Positions 51,252-59,945 of a stretch of 64,000 nucleotides of DNA are shown here, piece by piece; within the stretch, counting starts at the first letter, position 1; each line of letters opens with the position of its first letter. Below the pieces are notes generated by a model, which ran no database searches, was not told the DNA's origin, and saw only the letters and a list, made by a program, of their open reading frames with translations. A program made the translations under genes and the position numbers. Origin of the DNA: an uncultured Prevotella sp. (GTDB lineage: Bacteria; Bacteroidota; Bacteroidia; Bacteroidales; Bacteroidaceae); NCBI GenBank assembly GCA_902495455.1, contig CABUXJ010000002.1:67181-131180 (forward strand), given 5' to 3'.

Positions 51252-51860
51252 ATGGGTAAATGCACTGATAGTACGACACTGTACGATGATATTAATTTCT
51301 GTTCCGGGCAGAAATCTATGCCGGGTGTGCGTAGCCACATTTATGGCATCAGTCGTCGTGATATCATCGGATATCCGGCAATTGACCGCTCTAAGGCCAA
51401 GGAACTTGCAAAAATAGCTGTCTATGACGGCAATTTCGCTTTGGCCGCTGATAAGTTCTGGCATAAACTTGCCATCGTACCGAACGATGGCGAGGTTAAG
51501 ACGGAGAATCAGGGCGCTTATGGCAGCAAGACGTTCAAGAACACGGTCACGGTCAATCTTCCGGGAACCGAAGAGGAGGTGACCGGTTATATTTCCGAGG
51601 TTAACAACGATGAGATGCTCTATCTCGTCCCGCAGCGCAACGGTAAATATCGTTTGCTTGGATCAGAGGCGTTCACGCCGGAGCTCAAACTGTCGCAGAG
51701 CAGTGGCAAGAGTACGACCGATGCCAATCAGACAACTCTTGAGATCTCGGCAGACGACGAGTATGCGGCACCTTTCTACCCGGGTGAGATACTTACGTCC
51801 GACGGCGTCATCAGCGGAGCAACCGGACGACCGGTAACCGATACTTCCGTAACAGGCTAA
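51252..51860 (+). CDS. structural protein (possible tail tube or head decoration)
   Basis: 202 aa from ATG 51252. N-terminal part with Cys, then a beta-rich core: FKNTVTVNLPGTEEEVTGYI, the block KYRLLGSEAFTPELKLSQSS, FYPGEILTSDGVI. The beta layout and the position after the capsid gene suggest tail tube or decoration protein. The YRLLG block is shared with the gene at 48661. Confidence 0.5.
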   Translation: MGKCTDSTTLYDDINFCSGQKSMPGVRSHIYGISRRDIIGYPAIDRSKAKELAKIAVYDGNFALAADKFWHKLAIVPNDGEVKTENQGAYGSKTFKNTVTVNLPGTEEEVTGYISEVNNDEMLYLVPQRNGKYRLLGSEAFTPELKLSQSSGKSTTDANQTTLEISADDEYAAPFYPGEILTSDGVISGATGRPVTDTSVTG

Positions 51861-51951
51861 TATTTTTGCCATTTTTTGAATAAATATTCTGTGTGGGGAT
51901 GGCTTGGACGCTCTTTGTCCCGGCTGTCCCCTTTTTATTATAATCACGACA

Positions 51952-52854
51952 ATGAAAACAGATAGGATTTTAACCGCAAAGATTCAGGCGTGGCTCGATG
52001 CTCCGCAACATACGGACCGTGAGGATACCATGGCCGGTGCTTTCATGTTGCTGCAGTGCAATCGTAATCATGCCATGTTCAATCAGATTGGCCGTAATCC
52101 ATCCAGATATGTGGAGAAGATTCGTTATGAGCTTAACAAATTCTTGCCGGCACGCCTCGATGATATGACACGCGAAGACGTCATCGCGCTCGACGCTGAA
52201 GTGATGGGTGATGTCGCTGCCGCTGTCGGGGCAGAACCGGAGACAAATGCCTCATGTCCCAGTGAAGAGCTTGACCTGCCGTTGCGTAAGGGTATACGCC
52301 CCGACCATGACAGTCTCCCTGCAGACATACAGAGGCTTTGGACGGATAATGTCGAGCGCTGGAAGAGGATAAAGGGTCTTTTTGAGACCTGCAAGAGCAT
52401 CGCTAAACCGTGTGAGCGTTATACCCATTTGGTCGCATTGAAGGATTCTTGGTATAAATACAAGGAGACGATGAATGCTTATGATGATTTCGTATCGTCT
52501 GCAGATACCGGAGACGGTCAGCCTGCAGTGCCTGTCGATGCCGCTTCTATGGCGCGTGACATCAATAACGCACGTTCGTATATATCAAAGAATCTCGATG
52601 GGCTGCTGCTTCTTGCACAGCAAGTTCAGAATGAAGATGCGGACGAGAAGACCAGAGGGAATTACTCTCGTTTGCTCTCTAAGATACAAGACCGTGTGAC
52701 ATTGCTTGTCAATAATGGTCAGACCATAGGTGATGACCTGAAGGGCAAACTCTTGCCGCTTGGAGTAGTTTTTACATCAGATGCCGCTTCCGGCGCGGCG
52801 CAGGATAATGAGCAGGGGACGCAGCATATCGACCATACTCAGGCCGCTCAGTGA
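51952..52854 (+). CDS. hypothetical phage protein (300 aa)
   Basis: MKTDRILTAKIQAWLDAPQH.. is a helical, acidic protein: DREDTMAGAFMLLQCNRNHAMFNQI, a central SxADIQRLWTDNVERWKRIKGL helix, and a C-terminus of acidic low complexity (ASGAAQDNEQGTQHIDH). No domain recognised. Lies between head genes and overlaps the next gene by 47 bases. Confidence 0.65.
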   Translation: MKTDRILTAKIQAWLDAPQHTDREDTMAGAFMLLQCNRNHAMFNQIGRNPSRYVEKIRYELNKFLPARLDDMTREDVIALDAEVMGDVAAAVGAEPETNASCPSEELDLPLRKGIRPDHDSLPADIQRLWTDNVERWKRIKGLFETCKSIAKPCERYTHLVALKDSWYKYKETMNAYDDFVSSADTGDGQPAVPVDAASMARDINNARSYISKNLDGLLLLAQQVQNEDADEKTRGNYSRLLSKIQDRVTLLVNNGQTIGDDLKGKLLPLGVVFTSDAASGAAQDNEQGTQHIDHTQAAQ

Positions 52855-53383
52855 GAGCTCCTGCCAGTCATATCTTGGCGTCGGACTTCATACGCTCGGT
52901 CTGCTTGACTGGATTCTCAGGCAGACCGGGCGTGCCGACGTCTATGTCAGCACTTTCTCCACGTCGGATGCGTTCCTTTCCGGCTTTTATCGTCTCAAGC
53001 GCAAGAATCTTGTCAACCAATCGGTGCTTATAGCAGATCTCAAGGCGTCCAAAAAGACTATCGGGCTGTACAAGATCATGCAGAATTGCTTTGATTCCGT
53101 CTATCTGTCCATGAACCATTCCAAAGTGATGCTTGTCTGTAACGACAGATGGAGAGTTGCAGTTATCAGTTCGCAGAACCAGACATACGGAGACCGGGCC
53201 GAATGTACTCTTGTCACTACATCATCCGAGACATTTCGGGAGATATATGCCGGACTAAGCGGTATTGTCAATAATCATTCGCTACAGCTAAATGGACTAT
53301 TCAACAGACTTACTGAGAGATATCAGGACAAAGGCATCGGAACTGATGTCTCCGATGGAGATATCATACCTTTTGGATATTGA
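52808..53383 (+). CDS. phospholipase D-like (single HKD half) phage protein
   Basis: 191 aa from ATG 52808 (a start farther upstream at 52781 is possible). The central region reads ADVYVSTFSTSDAFLSGFYR (strand-rich) then SMNHSKVMLVCNDRWRVAVISSQNQTYG: His104-x-Lys106 and a Ser-x-Asn turn match one half of the PLD HxK motif; the Asp of HKD is at best shifted. So a nuclease- or phosphodiesterase-like fold is likely, activity uncertain. It may dimerise to form an active site. Overlaps the 300-aa gene upstream and the 93-aa gene downstream. Confidence 0.6.
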   Translation: MSRGRSISTILRPLSESSCQSYLGVGLHTLGLLDWILRQTGRADVYVSTFSTSDAFLSGFYRLKRKNLVNQSVLIADLKASKKTIGLYKIMQNCFDSVYLSMNHSKVMLVCNDRWRVAVISSQNQTYGDRAECTLVTTSSETFREIYAGLSGIVNNHSLQLNGLFNRLTERYQDKGIGTDVSDGDIIPFGY

Positions 53384-53573
53384 CGAGATGCAGCTTGCTG
53401 ATGATATTGCAACGCCAGGCCATCCGGCCAGACGTGCATATTACGGCGGCTTGGCTGCTACTGCTAACGAGATGAGACGTAACGTTATTGATACGGCTTC
53501 CGCCGGCTCACCGGCCGCCATCTCAGAATGTCAGAGGCGTATCATGACGCTGCTCTCTGATGTAGCGTTATGA
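53292..53573 (+). CDS. small terminase-like HTH protein (93 aa)
   Basis: MDYSTDLLRDIRTKASELMSP.. LLDIDEMQLADDI resembles the HTH start of small terminase-like genes found before large terminase in Bacteroidetes phages, followed by ARRAYYGGLAATANEMRRNVIDTASAGSP, a helix pattern of the same genes. 92-base overlap with the PLD-like gene; ATG 53346 would give a shorter protein but would cut the HTH. Assignment from pattern and position. Confidence 0.6.
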   Translation: MDYSTDLLRDIRTKASELMSPMEISYLLDIDEMQLADDIATPGHPARRAYYGGLAATANEMRRNVIDTASAGSPAAISECQRRIMTLLSDVAL

Positions 53574-53607
53574 TTCCTTTTCTCCTCACATCTTATTCTT
53601 CATTTAC

Positions 53608-54204
53608 ATGAGTCTTCCGGTACATATCGATGAATATCAGCGCTATATAGTCCTTAATGACGATGAGTTGCGGGAGCAGCACATCAATCCGGCCATACTT
53701 GAGCGGTTGCATAGATTGCGTGGCGTATATTCCTATTGGCTTCAGTTCCCTGACAAGTTCGATAAAGACATTGTGCAGTTTGACATGGCCATGTTCCGCG
53801 TCAACCGTGCTCAGGCATACGATGATGTGCGTCTCGTGCAGATACTCCTTGGCAACATGCAGCAGGCCAACAGAGACTTTATGCGGTGGAAGATAAATCA
53901 GGATTTGGAGCAGGACCTCAAGGCTGCGCGCCGTGCCGGAGAGCACAAGGCCGTAGCTGCCATCGAGAAGGCCCGTATCCTCAACAACCGTACGGACAAA
54001 GAGGATGAACCGGAGCGGGAGTTTGACAAGATAGTGCCGCAGAACTTTGAACCGACCGATGACCCGACGGTTCTTGGCATTGAGCGTATTCCGGACCTGC
54101 GCGGCCGTATTCGCAAGCTCAACAAGAAATACATGTCTGATAACATTGAATTTGCAGATTTTCAGGAGGTAGAGACCGATGCCGGAGATACAGCAGACGA
54201 ATAG
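53608..54204 (+). CDS. terminase-associated phage protein (198 aa)
   Basis: MSLPVHIDEYQRYIVLNDDE.. helical, with a basic/acidic middle (DLEQDLKAARRAGEHKAVAAIEKARIL) and acidic C-terminus. It overlaps the large terminase start by 26 bases and follows the HTH gene. Either a second small-terminase component or a packaging accessory; not recognised. Confidence 0.6.
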   Translation: MSLPVHIDEYQRYIVLNDDELREQHINPAILERLHRLRGVYSYWLQFPDKFDKDIVQFDMAMFRVNRAQAYDDVRLVQILLGNMQQANRDFMRWKINQDLEQDLKAARRAGEHKAVAAIEKARILNNRTDKEDEPEREFDKIVPQNFEPTDDPTVLGIERIPDLRGRIRKLNKKYMSDNIEFADFQEVETDAGDTADE

Positions 54205-55810
54205 ACAGTTTTTCAACGACGGCCAATATTACATGTTGGCCATGATGCCGCGTGATCTTGTGGCTGTCTGTGGCCGTGGCTTTGGTAAGGGTGCCGTACA
54301 GGCCAAGCGCATACAGACAGCATTTCAGGGCATGCCCGGCTCTATGGGTGGGTTTGTCGCGCCATCTGTCAAGCGCTGTCTGACCAATATACTGCCTTCC
54401 ATGCTGATACATCTTGAACGGTGGGGATTCAAGCGTGACATCCATTATGTCGTCGGCAAGAAACCGTGGCGGGCGCTTCATTGGAAGTCTCCTCTTTTCG
54501 TTCCGGCGAATTGGGAGAACACAATCTCCTTCTATAACGGTTCAGTCTGCAATATTATCAGTCAGGACCGTACAGGAACATCCAACTCCATGTCGCTCGA
54601 CTATCTCATCATCGACGAGGCGAAATTCATTGACTTCGAGCGGCTTAAAGACGAGACATTTCAGGCCAACCGTGGCAATCAGATGTATTTCGGCAAGCAC
54701 TTCATGCATCACGGCATGACTATCACTTCGGATATGCCCATAACCAAACAGGGCTCGTGGTTCCTGAAGTATAAGGATGATATGGATCCTGAGCTGGTGG
54801 AGGTTATGGAGGGATTGATATTTCAGATCTGGCAGGTACGTCGCCGTATGGTCAAATGTCCTGAGCGTACGCCATACTATGAGCGCCAGCTGCAGCAGCT
54901 TAACGCACAGCTCAATGCCTTCCGCAGTAAGTGCCTGTTGTACAAGGAGTATACGAGCATCGAAAATCTTGCTCTTCTCGGTGAGGATTTTATCCGGCGC
55001 ATGAAGCGTGAGCTGCCGCCGCTTACATTTGCCACATCTATAATGTGCCGGCGTATCGGTATATCGGCCGATGGCTTTTATGGTGGCATGCGTGAGGATG
55101 TCAATCTCTATACAGCTCCGGATATGTCGGTACTCAACCTTCAGAACTTCGATTCCGGAAAGCTCAAGACCGAAGACTGCCGGATGGATGGAGACCTTGA
55201 CAAGAATTTACCGCTGATAATTGCTTTTGACGCAAACGCCAATATCAACTGGCTCGTCGTCGGACAGGTCGGTAGAGACGGCCGGCTTCGTGTCATCAAG
55301 TCTTTCTTTGTCAAATACGAGCGTAAAATCCCGGAGCTACTCGATGATTTCCTCGCTTATTATGCTTACCATAAGCGTCATCAGGTCATCTTCTACTATG
55401 ATGCTACGTTTGTCGGCAACAACTACGCTTTGCATAACAATGATTTTCATTCCGAGATTGAAAAGAAGTTGCGGCGGGCCCAGTGGTCTGTCAGAGCTGT
55501 ATATATTGGCCAGCCGATGAAGCATATTGATAAGAATGCGTTGATAAACCGTATGTTTCGTGGCCGTGCCAATCATCAGGTGCTTATCAACCGCGACAAT
55601 AATCCCGATCTGCTCATCTCCATACAGTCTGCCGGAATTTACAATGGGCAGAAAGATAAGAGAGGCGAGAAACTGGTGGAGACAGAGGAAGACAAGCTGG
55701 AGAGCCGTACCGACGGTTCCGATGCTTTTGATACCCTCTGTATAGGGGTTGAGCGTTTCCCGGTTGTGCAGACTGTGGCCGGCATGGCCAACAGCTATCC
55801 CGGCAAATAG
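54179..55810 (+). CDS. phage terminase large subunit
   Basis: DNA-packaging motor, 543 aa. Walker A region VAVCGRGFGKGAV (31-38), where the usual Ser/Thr after Lys is Gly; Walker B YLIIDEAKFID (about 140-150); coupling segment; C-terminal RNase H-like nuclease with LIIAFDANANINW, VIFYYDATFVGNN and RTDGSDAFDTLCIGVE as acidic clusters. Followed by a long hairpin at 55960. The position after the capsid genes is unusual. Confidence 0.9.
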   Translation: MPEIQQTNRQFFNDGQYYMLAMMPRDLVAVCGRGFGKGAVQAKRIQTAFQGMPGSMGGFVAPSVKRCLTNILPSMLIHLERWGFKRDIHYVVGKKPWRALHWKSPLFVPANWENTISFYNGSVCNIISQDRTGTSNSMSLDYLIIDEAKFIDFERLKDETFQANRGNQMYFGKHFMHHGMTITSDMPITKQGSWFLKYKDDMDPELVEVMEGLIFQIWQVRRRMVKCPERTPYYERQLQQLNAQLNAFRSKCLLYKEYTSIENLALLGEDFIRRMKRELPPLTFATSIMCRRIGISADGFYGGMREDVNLYTAPDMSVLNLQNFDSGKLKTEDCRMDGDLDKNLPLIIAFDANANINWLVVGQVGRDGRLRVIKSFFVKYERKIPELLDDFLAYYAYHKRHQVIFYYDATFVGNNYALHNNDFHSEIEKKLRRAQWSVRAVYIGQPMKHIDKNALINRMFRGRANHQVLINRDNNPDLLISIQSAGIYNGQKDKRGEKLVETEEDKLESRTDGSDAFDTLCIGVERFPVVQTVAGMANSYPGK

Positions 55811-56190
55811 CCCCAGCCCTAAGGGAGAGGCGGTCGCCCTGCGGATTGTTTGACTCCTCCAAGGAGCATTGTTTTTTGTTCCGTACTTCTGTCGCTCGTA
55901 TAAGTCAATTTCTGATGCAAAGTTAGCCGGGCCTATACAGACGCCAATGAACCTTGCACAAAAATATGCAAACGGTTGTTAATGCCTGGGAGTTCTCCCA
56001 CATTAACAACCGTTTGCATATTTTTCTACACGAACCCTTGTCTTTCTGTCTTCTGCCCTGCTGTTGTTCGCATCGGAAATCAACTCATCGAACGACGGAT
56101 GTACGGGAGAAATAAAAAAAACTCCTTGGATGAAGAATTTTGGAAATCAATCTTTCTCACTTCGGAAACCGGGAAAAACTGACAGAAGAT
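55811..56190. other. gene-free spacer after terminase
   Basis: No gene. Contains the hairpin below; the sequence after it to 56190 has no promoter that I can name. Confidence 0.6.
55960..56025 (+). terminator. 25-bp hairpin terminator of the packaging module
   Basis: Arms AAAAATATGCAAACGGTTGT.. (55960-55984) and its perfect complement (56001-56025). The loop itself contains TGGGA..TCCCA. Ends in T-run, so a terminator; the length also suggests a palindromic element. Confidence 0.75.
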
Positions 56191-56838
56191 ATGAAGACAA
56201 AGCACTTTTATGATTATTTGCCGCAAAGATATGCTGACACAAATCCGGGCATAGGACAGGTTCGCAACTTTATCTATAAGTTCAAAGACGGTGATAAGAT
56301 GGCGGCCAAGTATGCGGCCAAGTTGGTGGCAACACTTTTATGGCGGTGGTATTCCCACAAATGTAGTGATTATGTCATAGCCTGTACTCCATGCAGCAGC
56401 ATGTTGGAATACCGCAAGCGTTTCAGCTATTTTTCCGCGGTAGTGGCAGATAGGTGTATGCAGGAAAATGCAATGTCACATGTACATATCTATGGCAAAC
56501 GTGATGCGTTACATCGCAGCAGTGGTCATGTCGTGCGTGATGCTGATGGATATTGCGTGACGTTGGATGAGGATTTTTTCCGCGGTCGCAAGGTAATCAT
56601 TTTTGATGACCTTATAACTACAGGTGTAACCGCTGATAACTTCGCCGAACAGCTGAAAGCAGTGGGCGCGGATGTTCGGGGCGGCCTGTTCCTTGCCCAG
56701 ACGGTTAAGGGCATTGTTAAGGATACATATTTGGGGCAGTTCGCTGAACATACCATGCAGCTCATAAAATTGATGGATAGTATAAAAACAAACGATTGTC
56801 GTACCGCAGTGTCCGCTATATGTGCGGCACACAAATAA
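56191..56838 (+). CDS. phosphoribosyltransferase-like protein
   Basis: 215 aa from ATG 56191. PRPP-binding loop KVIIFDDLITTGVTADN (residues 135-149) is the type I PRTase signature; ACTPCSSMLEYRKRFSYFSAVVADR before it is like ComF-type PRTases. It probably acts on a purine base/nucleotide or a modified-base pathway of the phage. Radc-like gene follows by 17 bases. Function inferred. Confidence 0.85.
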   Translation: MKTKHFYDYLPQRYADTNPGIGQVRNFIYKFKDGDKMAAKYAAKLVATLLWRWYSHKCSDYVIACTPCSSMLEYRKRFSYFSAVVADRCMQENAMSHVHIYGKRDALHRSSGHVVRDADGYCVTLDEDFFRGRKVIIFDDLITTGVTADNFAEQLKAVGADVRGGLFLAQTVKGIVKDTYLGQFAEHTMQLIKLMDSIKTNDCRTAVSAICAAHK

Positions 56839-56855
56839 ATTAGGAGGATATAATA

Positions 56856-57542
56856 ATGAATAATTATCGTTTTGACGAATTGCTAAAAGAAGAAATGCCA
56901 ATGTATAAGGCGGTCAATAATGGAATGGAAACCCTTACAAACATTGAATTGTTAAGCCTTGTAATAGGACAGGGAACAGACCAAAATCAGAGTATTACAC
57001 AGGCACGGAAATTACTTGCAATCTCTGACGGCCGGCTGCGCAATCTCGCGGAGAAGAGGCTTGAAGAACTTGAAGTCGTACAGGGTGTGAAAGACTGTAA
57101 GGCAATGGCATTGCAGGCAGCGATGGAACTCGGCAAGCGTTATTTTATGGAAGAACCGTCGCAGATGCCGGAACTATGCAGTGCAGATGCAATATATCGC
57201 TATATGCGACCGCATATTATTTCACTGCGTGTAGAGGAGGCACATGTCTTGTTTATGCGGCAAAATCTAAGTCTTATAAAACACGAGAGGGTAAGCAGTG
57301 GAGGACTGACAGAAACGGCCGTCGATGTGCGGGTGGTAATCCGTGAGGCAATATTATGTGGGGCCACTACGATAGCGTTATGTCATAACCATCCCAGTGG
57401 TAACAGGCGGCCAAGTATTAATGATGACAGGTTGACTAAGGTTCTTAAACAAGCGTGTGATACAATGAGAATACATTTTGTAGACCATGTCATTGTCACG
57501 GCAGATGGCTTTTATAGTTATCAGGATGAAGGTAGGATTTAG
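56856..57542 (+). CDS. radC: RadC family JAB-domain protein
   Basis: 228 aa. HTH-like N-terminus (MPMYKAVNNGMETLTNIELL, LVIGQGTDQNQ), then a JAMM domain with CHNHPSG and ND: His177, His179, Ser187 and Asp190 complete the HxHx7SxxD motif. Found in phages and conjugative elements, role unclear (anti-restriction or DNA processing). GGAGG 13 bases before the start. Follows the PRTase gene. Confidence 0.92.
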   Translation: MNNYRFDELLKEEMPMYKAVNNGMETLTNIELLSLVIGQGTDQNQSITQARKLLAISDGRLRNLAEKRLEELEVVQGVKDCKAMALQAAMELGKRYFMEEPSQMPELCSADAIYRYMRPHIISLRVEEAHVLFMRQNLSLIKHERVSSGGLTETAVDVRVVIREAILCGATTIALCHNHPSGNRRPSINDDRLTKVLKQACDTMRIHFVDHVIVTADGFYSYQDEGRI

Positions 57543-58239
57543 GCAATTACGAAGTGACCGAGGATGATGTTTGCACAAAACGGCATCCTCGGTTTTACCT
57601 GTTTCGTAATTGCCAAAGGTTGGAGATATGGAAATATACTTACATATTCCGCTCAAAAAGATAAGGTAATTGCCGTTTCTTACGTAGGGCGGTGGGGGCT
57701 GCTAAGGCAGTGATTTGCTGCGCAAATTTACTGCAAAAGGCTAAATTACTGCGTTTCAGCCTTTTGCGATTTTCGATAGTGGAAAAATTGTGCAAAATGG
57801 TCTTATTCTGCCCGTTTTGCGTTCGGTTTTTGATTGCGAACGTCATTTTTTTAGCGGTTGCAGCCCGAATTGTGGCCGCTTGCCTAAAAATTACCGAAAA
57901 AATGATGTTCGTGAAATAGTCGGAATTGTATGTGTTTGAAAATTCTTATTATTTTACAACTCGCCCCGCTTTTCTTCGGGCGGATGACGTTGCACTACCA
58001 TCCGCCCGAAGAAAAGCGGGGAATAAGGTCGCGCGTCCGATGGCCGTAGAGCGAATTTTGCAAATACACTCAATGGCCATCAGTCGCGCCCATTATTTTG
58101 CCTTGGTCCTGCTGACATCTTATTGCATAGCTGACAGCAGGACATCGGCGGATTGGTGTGGATGTTCAGAGCATTTCTTTTTAATATTAAAAAGTATTAA
58201 TATTATTACCTTTATTGTGGTGGATAGTATTATTTTTAT
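57543..58239. other. noncoding spacer with a perfect 23-bp hairpin
   Basis: About 700 bases without a gene. Near the end: arms CCCCGCTTTTCTTCGGGCGG.. (57964-57986) and complement (57999-58021), 12-base loop. The stretch before it has several tiny inverted pairs but no long ORF that looks real. Confidence 0.65.
57964..58021. repeat. GC-rich perfect inverted repeat (23-bp arms)
   Basis: Perfect complementarity with a 12-base loop ACGTTGCACTAC; no T-run after either arm, so not a standard terminator. Confidence 0.8.
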
Positions 58240-58247
58240 TACCTTTG
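58240..58247 (+). promoter_or_regulatory. -7 box of hicAB
   Basis: TACCTTTG, 17 bases before hicA ATG. TTG at 58215-58217 (22-base spacer) fits a -33. TTATTACC precedes and repeats nearby (58201, 58235), a possible operator. Confidence 0.65.
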
Positions 58248-58264
58248 CACCCAAAAGGATATTT

Positions 58265-58459
58265 ATGAAAAGATATAAAGTAAAGGAGGTGATAAAGCTG
58301 TTAGAGGCAGATGGATGGATACTGCTGACGACCAAAGGCGACCATCGGCAGTTCAAACATCCGGATAAGCCAGGGAAAGTGACAGTGAGAGGACATGACA
58401 GTGAAGTCTTGAACCAATTTCTTTTGAACAGTATTTGGAAACAAGCGGGGTGGAAATAA
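58265..58459 (+). CDS. hicA: HicA-type toxin
   Basis: 64 aa mRNA interferase: MKRYKVKEVIKLLEADGWIL, TTKGDHRQFKHPDKPGKVTV with catalytic His27, ending KQAGWK. ATG 58265 is chosen; a longer in-frame extension runs upstream through the promoter and is rejected. hicB starts 54 bases later. In the prophage cargo block; probably phage-carried addiction or abortive-infection module. Confidence 0.88.
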   Translation: MKRYKVKEVIKLLEADGWILLTTKGDHRQFKHPDKPGKVTVRGHDSEVLNQFLLNSIWKQAGWK

Positions 58460-58513
58460 CCACTATCCTTTTTCATATATTGAATAAGTTTAATCCTATA
58501 GAACCTTAGAGTC

Positions 58514-58927
58514 ATGGAGAAAATAAAAGTGAATGTTCAGTGGTGTGACAAAAACTTTGGAGCATCATTTGGGGATAATGTTCCCGGAGCAGTAGTCTTT
58601 ACTGCAGATACGTTTGAAAAATTACAAAAGGAGGCGGCTGAAACATTACGTTTCCATATAGATGGTATGCTGGGGGACGGTGACGATGTTCCGCAGTGGC
58701 TTGTCGATGGTGATTATGAGTTTGAGTATTCATACCTTGATGTAGCCACCCTTCTAAAAGCGTGTGAGTCTTATGCCTCGTTGGCTGCTATCAGCCGTGC
58801 CTCCGGTATCAATCAGCATCAGCTCAGCCATTATGCCAATGGAATGAAACGGCCCCGTCCGCAACAGCGGCAACGGATAATAGATGGTATTCATACTATC
58901 GGCAGACAACTTATAGATATTGTATGA
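58514..58927 (+). CDS. hicB: HicB-type antitoxin
   Basis: 137 aa: N-terminal HicB domain (KVNVQWCDKNFGASFGDNVPGAVVFTADTFE in parts) and C-terminal HTH (AISRASGINQHQLSHYANGM, RPRPQQRQRIIDGIHTI). Same layout as the chromosomal hicB at 32182. Followed by a 9-bp stem terminator at 58950. Confidence 0.88.
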   Translation: MEKIKVNVQWCDKNFGASFGDNVPGAVVFTADTFEKLQKEAAETLRFHIDGMLGDGDDVPQWLVDGDYEFEYSYLDVATLLKACESYASLAAISRASGINQHQLSHYANGMKRPRPQQRQRIIDGIHTIGRQLIDIV

Positions 58928-58949
58928 CAGTTTAAATGAGTAAGGATAT

Positions 58950-58979
58950 CCCCGGAACTTCAATGTTTCGGGGCTTTTA
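58950..58979 (+). terminator. terminator of hicAB
   Basis: Stem CCCCGGAAC with GTTTCGGGG (one G-U pair), loop TTCAAT, then CTTTT. A weaker relative occurs at about 59331-59357. Confidence 0.7.
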
Positions 58980-59077
58980 GTTCTTACGTGTAATTTTGCG
59001 ATTAAACTAATCACCAAATTGATAATAAAAAAAATATATTTATCGTTTAATTAATAACCTATTTAATAATATATAAC

Positions 59078-59085
59078 TATATTTG
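59078..59085 (+). promoter_or_regulatory. -7 box of the 69-aa gene
   Basis: TATATTTG, 28 bases before the ATG. Confidence 0.5.
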
Positions 59086-59113
59086 TGTCATAGAAACAAG
59101 TAAGGGCTGTATT

Positions 59114-59323
59114 ATGAATACGAATCACAGAAAATCGAAATCTCTCAAGAGTAGACATCCAGTGCTAAAGGGAATATGTAGTCTGGGGACTGTAGGAAGT
59201 CGTATATCTGATTACAAGGCATATCTTATGAGTAGCAATGCGAAAGATACAGCCAATGATTGGATGTGTGTAGGAAGGTCTATAGAAAATTCAATATCAC
59301 AAATTAATAAAGAATTATTTTAG
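59114..59323 (+). CDS. hypothetical protein (69 aa)
   Basis: MNTNHRKSKSLKSRHPVLKG.. starts with a basic stretch; C-terminus ENSISQINKELF helical. Own promoter; no domain recognised. Cargo block. Confidence 0.5.
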   Translation: MNTNHRKSKSLKSRHPVLKGICSLGTVGSRISDYKAYLMSSNAKDTANDWMCVGRSIENSISQINKELF

Positions 59324-59403
59324 ATGCCAAAGGACTTCTATGTTTTTCGGGGCTTTTCTTTTATTTTCCCCGCCGTTTTTTTGCCATCCCGATAATAAGA
59401 AAA

Positions 59404-59429
59404 GGCAGATAGAAATCAATCTACCTGCC
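59404..59429. other. hairpin after promoter-cassette copy 1
   Basis: GGCAGATAG with CTACCTGCC, 8-base loop, 12 bases after the CCGTTTTTTTGCCATCCC unit. Confidence 0.5.
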
Positions 59430-59471
59430 TGACAAACTCTCATTTTTTTGTCAACTAAAAACTGTATAACA

Positions 59472-59906
59472 TCATATCAATGCAACAGATGAGAGTTTTT
59501 GTCCTAAATCATGGAGGGCATTCTGTAATTGGCGAATTTCTCCACTGCTGAAGTGTGCCTCCTTACCATTCACTTTATTACCATTGATTCGTTGCAAAAG
59601 CCATGACCGTGATTTGCCAAAATAGTTTTTGGCTATGTAGCTGAGAGAAATAGCCTCCGGTAATTCTCCTAATTTTTTCCTTACCTTCTCTGTCTCATAT
59701 TCTTCTATCATTTTATCGCCGGTGCTAAGAAGTGCGTATGTGTCTTTGATGAGAGCTTCATTGAAAGCTTTGAGCTCATCGGCATTCATGTTGTCCTGCA
59801 TCTCCTTTTGGAGAGAGTGGGCTATGGCAAAATCTTTTTCATCTTTGGCATTCTCATAGGCTTGAAGCACTTTTTGCCATTGTGGATTGTTGATAGATGT
59901 CTTCAT
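59472..59906 (-). CDS. DUF5053 family protein
   Basis: 144 aa. MKTSINNPQWQKVLQAYENA.. HSLQKEMQDNMNADELKAF and the C-terminal YFGKSRSWLLQRINGNKVNG / GEIRQLQNALHDLGQKLSS pattern are the DUF5053 signature in Bacteroidetes mobile elements. RINGN suggests a DNA-binding HTH. Minus strand, second gene of a two-gene leftward operon. Confidence 0.82.
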   Translation of the reverse strand: MKTSINNPQWQKVLQAYENAKDEKDFAIAHSLQKEMQDNMNADELKAFNEALIKDTYALLSTGDKMIEEYETEKVRKKLGELPEAISLSYIAKNYFGKSRSWLLQRINGNKVNGKEAHFSSGEIRQLQNALHDLGQKLSSVALI

Positions 59907-59923
59907 ATTTTTTGCTTTTTTGT

Positions 59924-59941
59924 GAGCCCCCGAAGGGGCTC
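59924..59941. other. hairpin between the two leftward genes
   Basis: GAGCCCC-CGAA-GGGGCTC with a T-run on the plus side; on the minus strand it precedes the DUF5053 start, so it may be a stabilising or attenuating hairpin. Confidence 0.6.
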
Positions 59942-59945
59942 TTTT

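Noticed and set aside
57692..57919. 75-codon hydrophobic ORF after radC
   Set aside because: Non-ATG start, odd composition, no promoter; treated as noncoding.
57926..58264. Long N-terminal extension of HicA
   Set aside because: It runs through the 23-bp hairpin and the TACCTTTG box; HicA proteins are about 60 aa.
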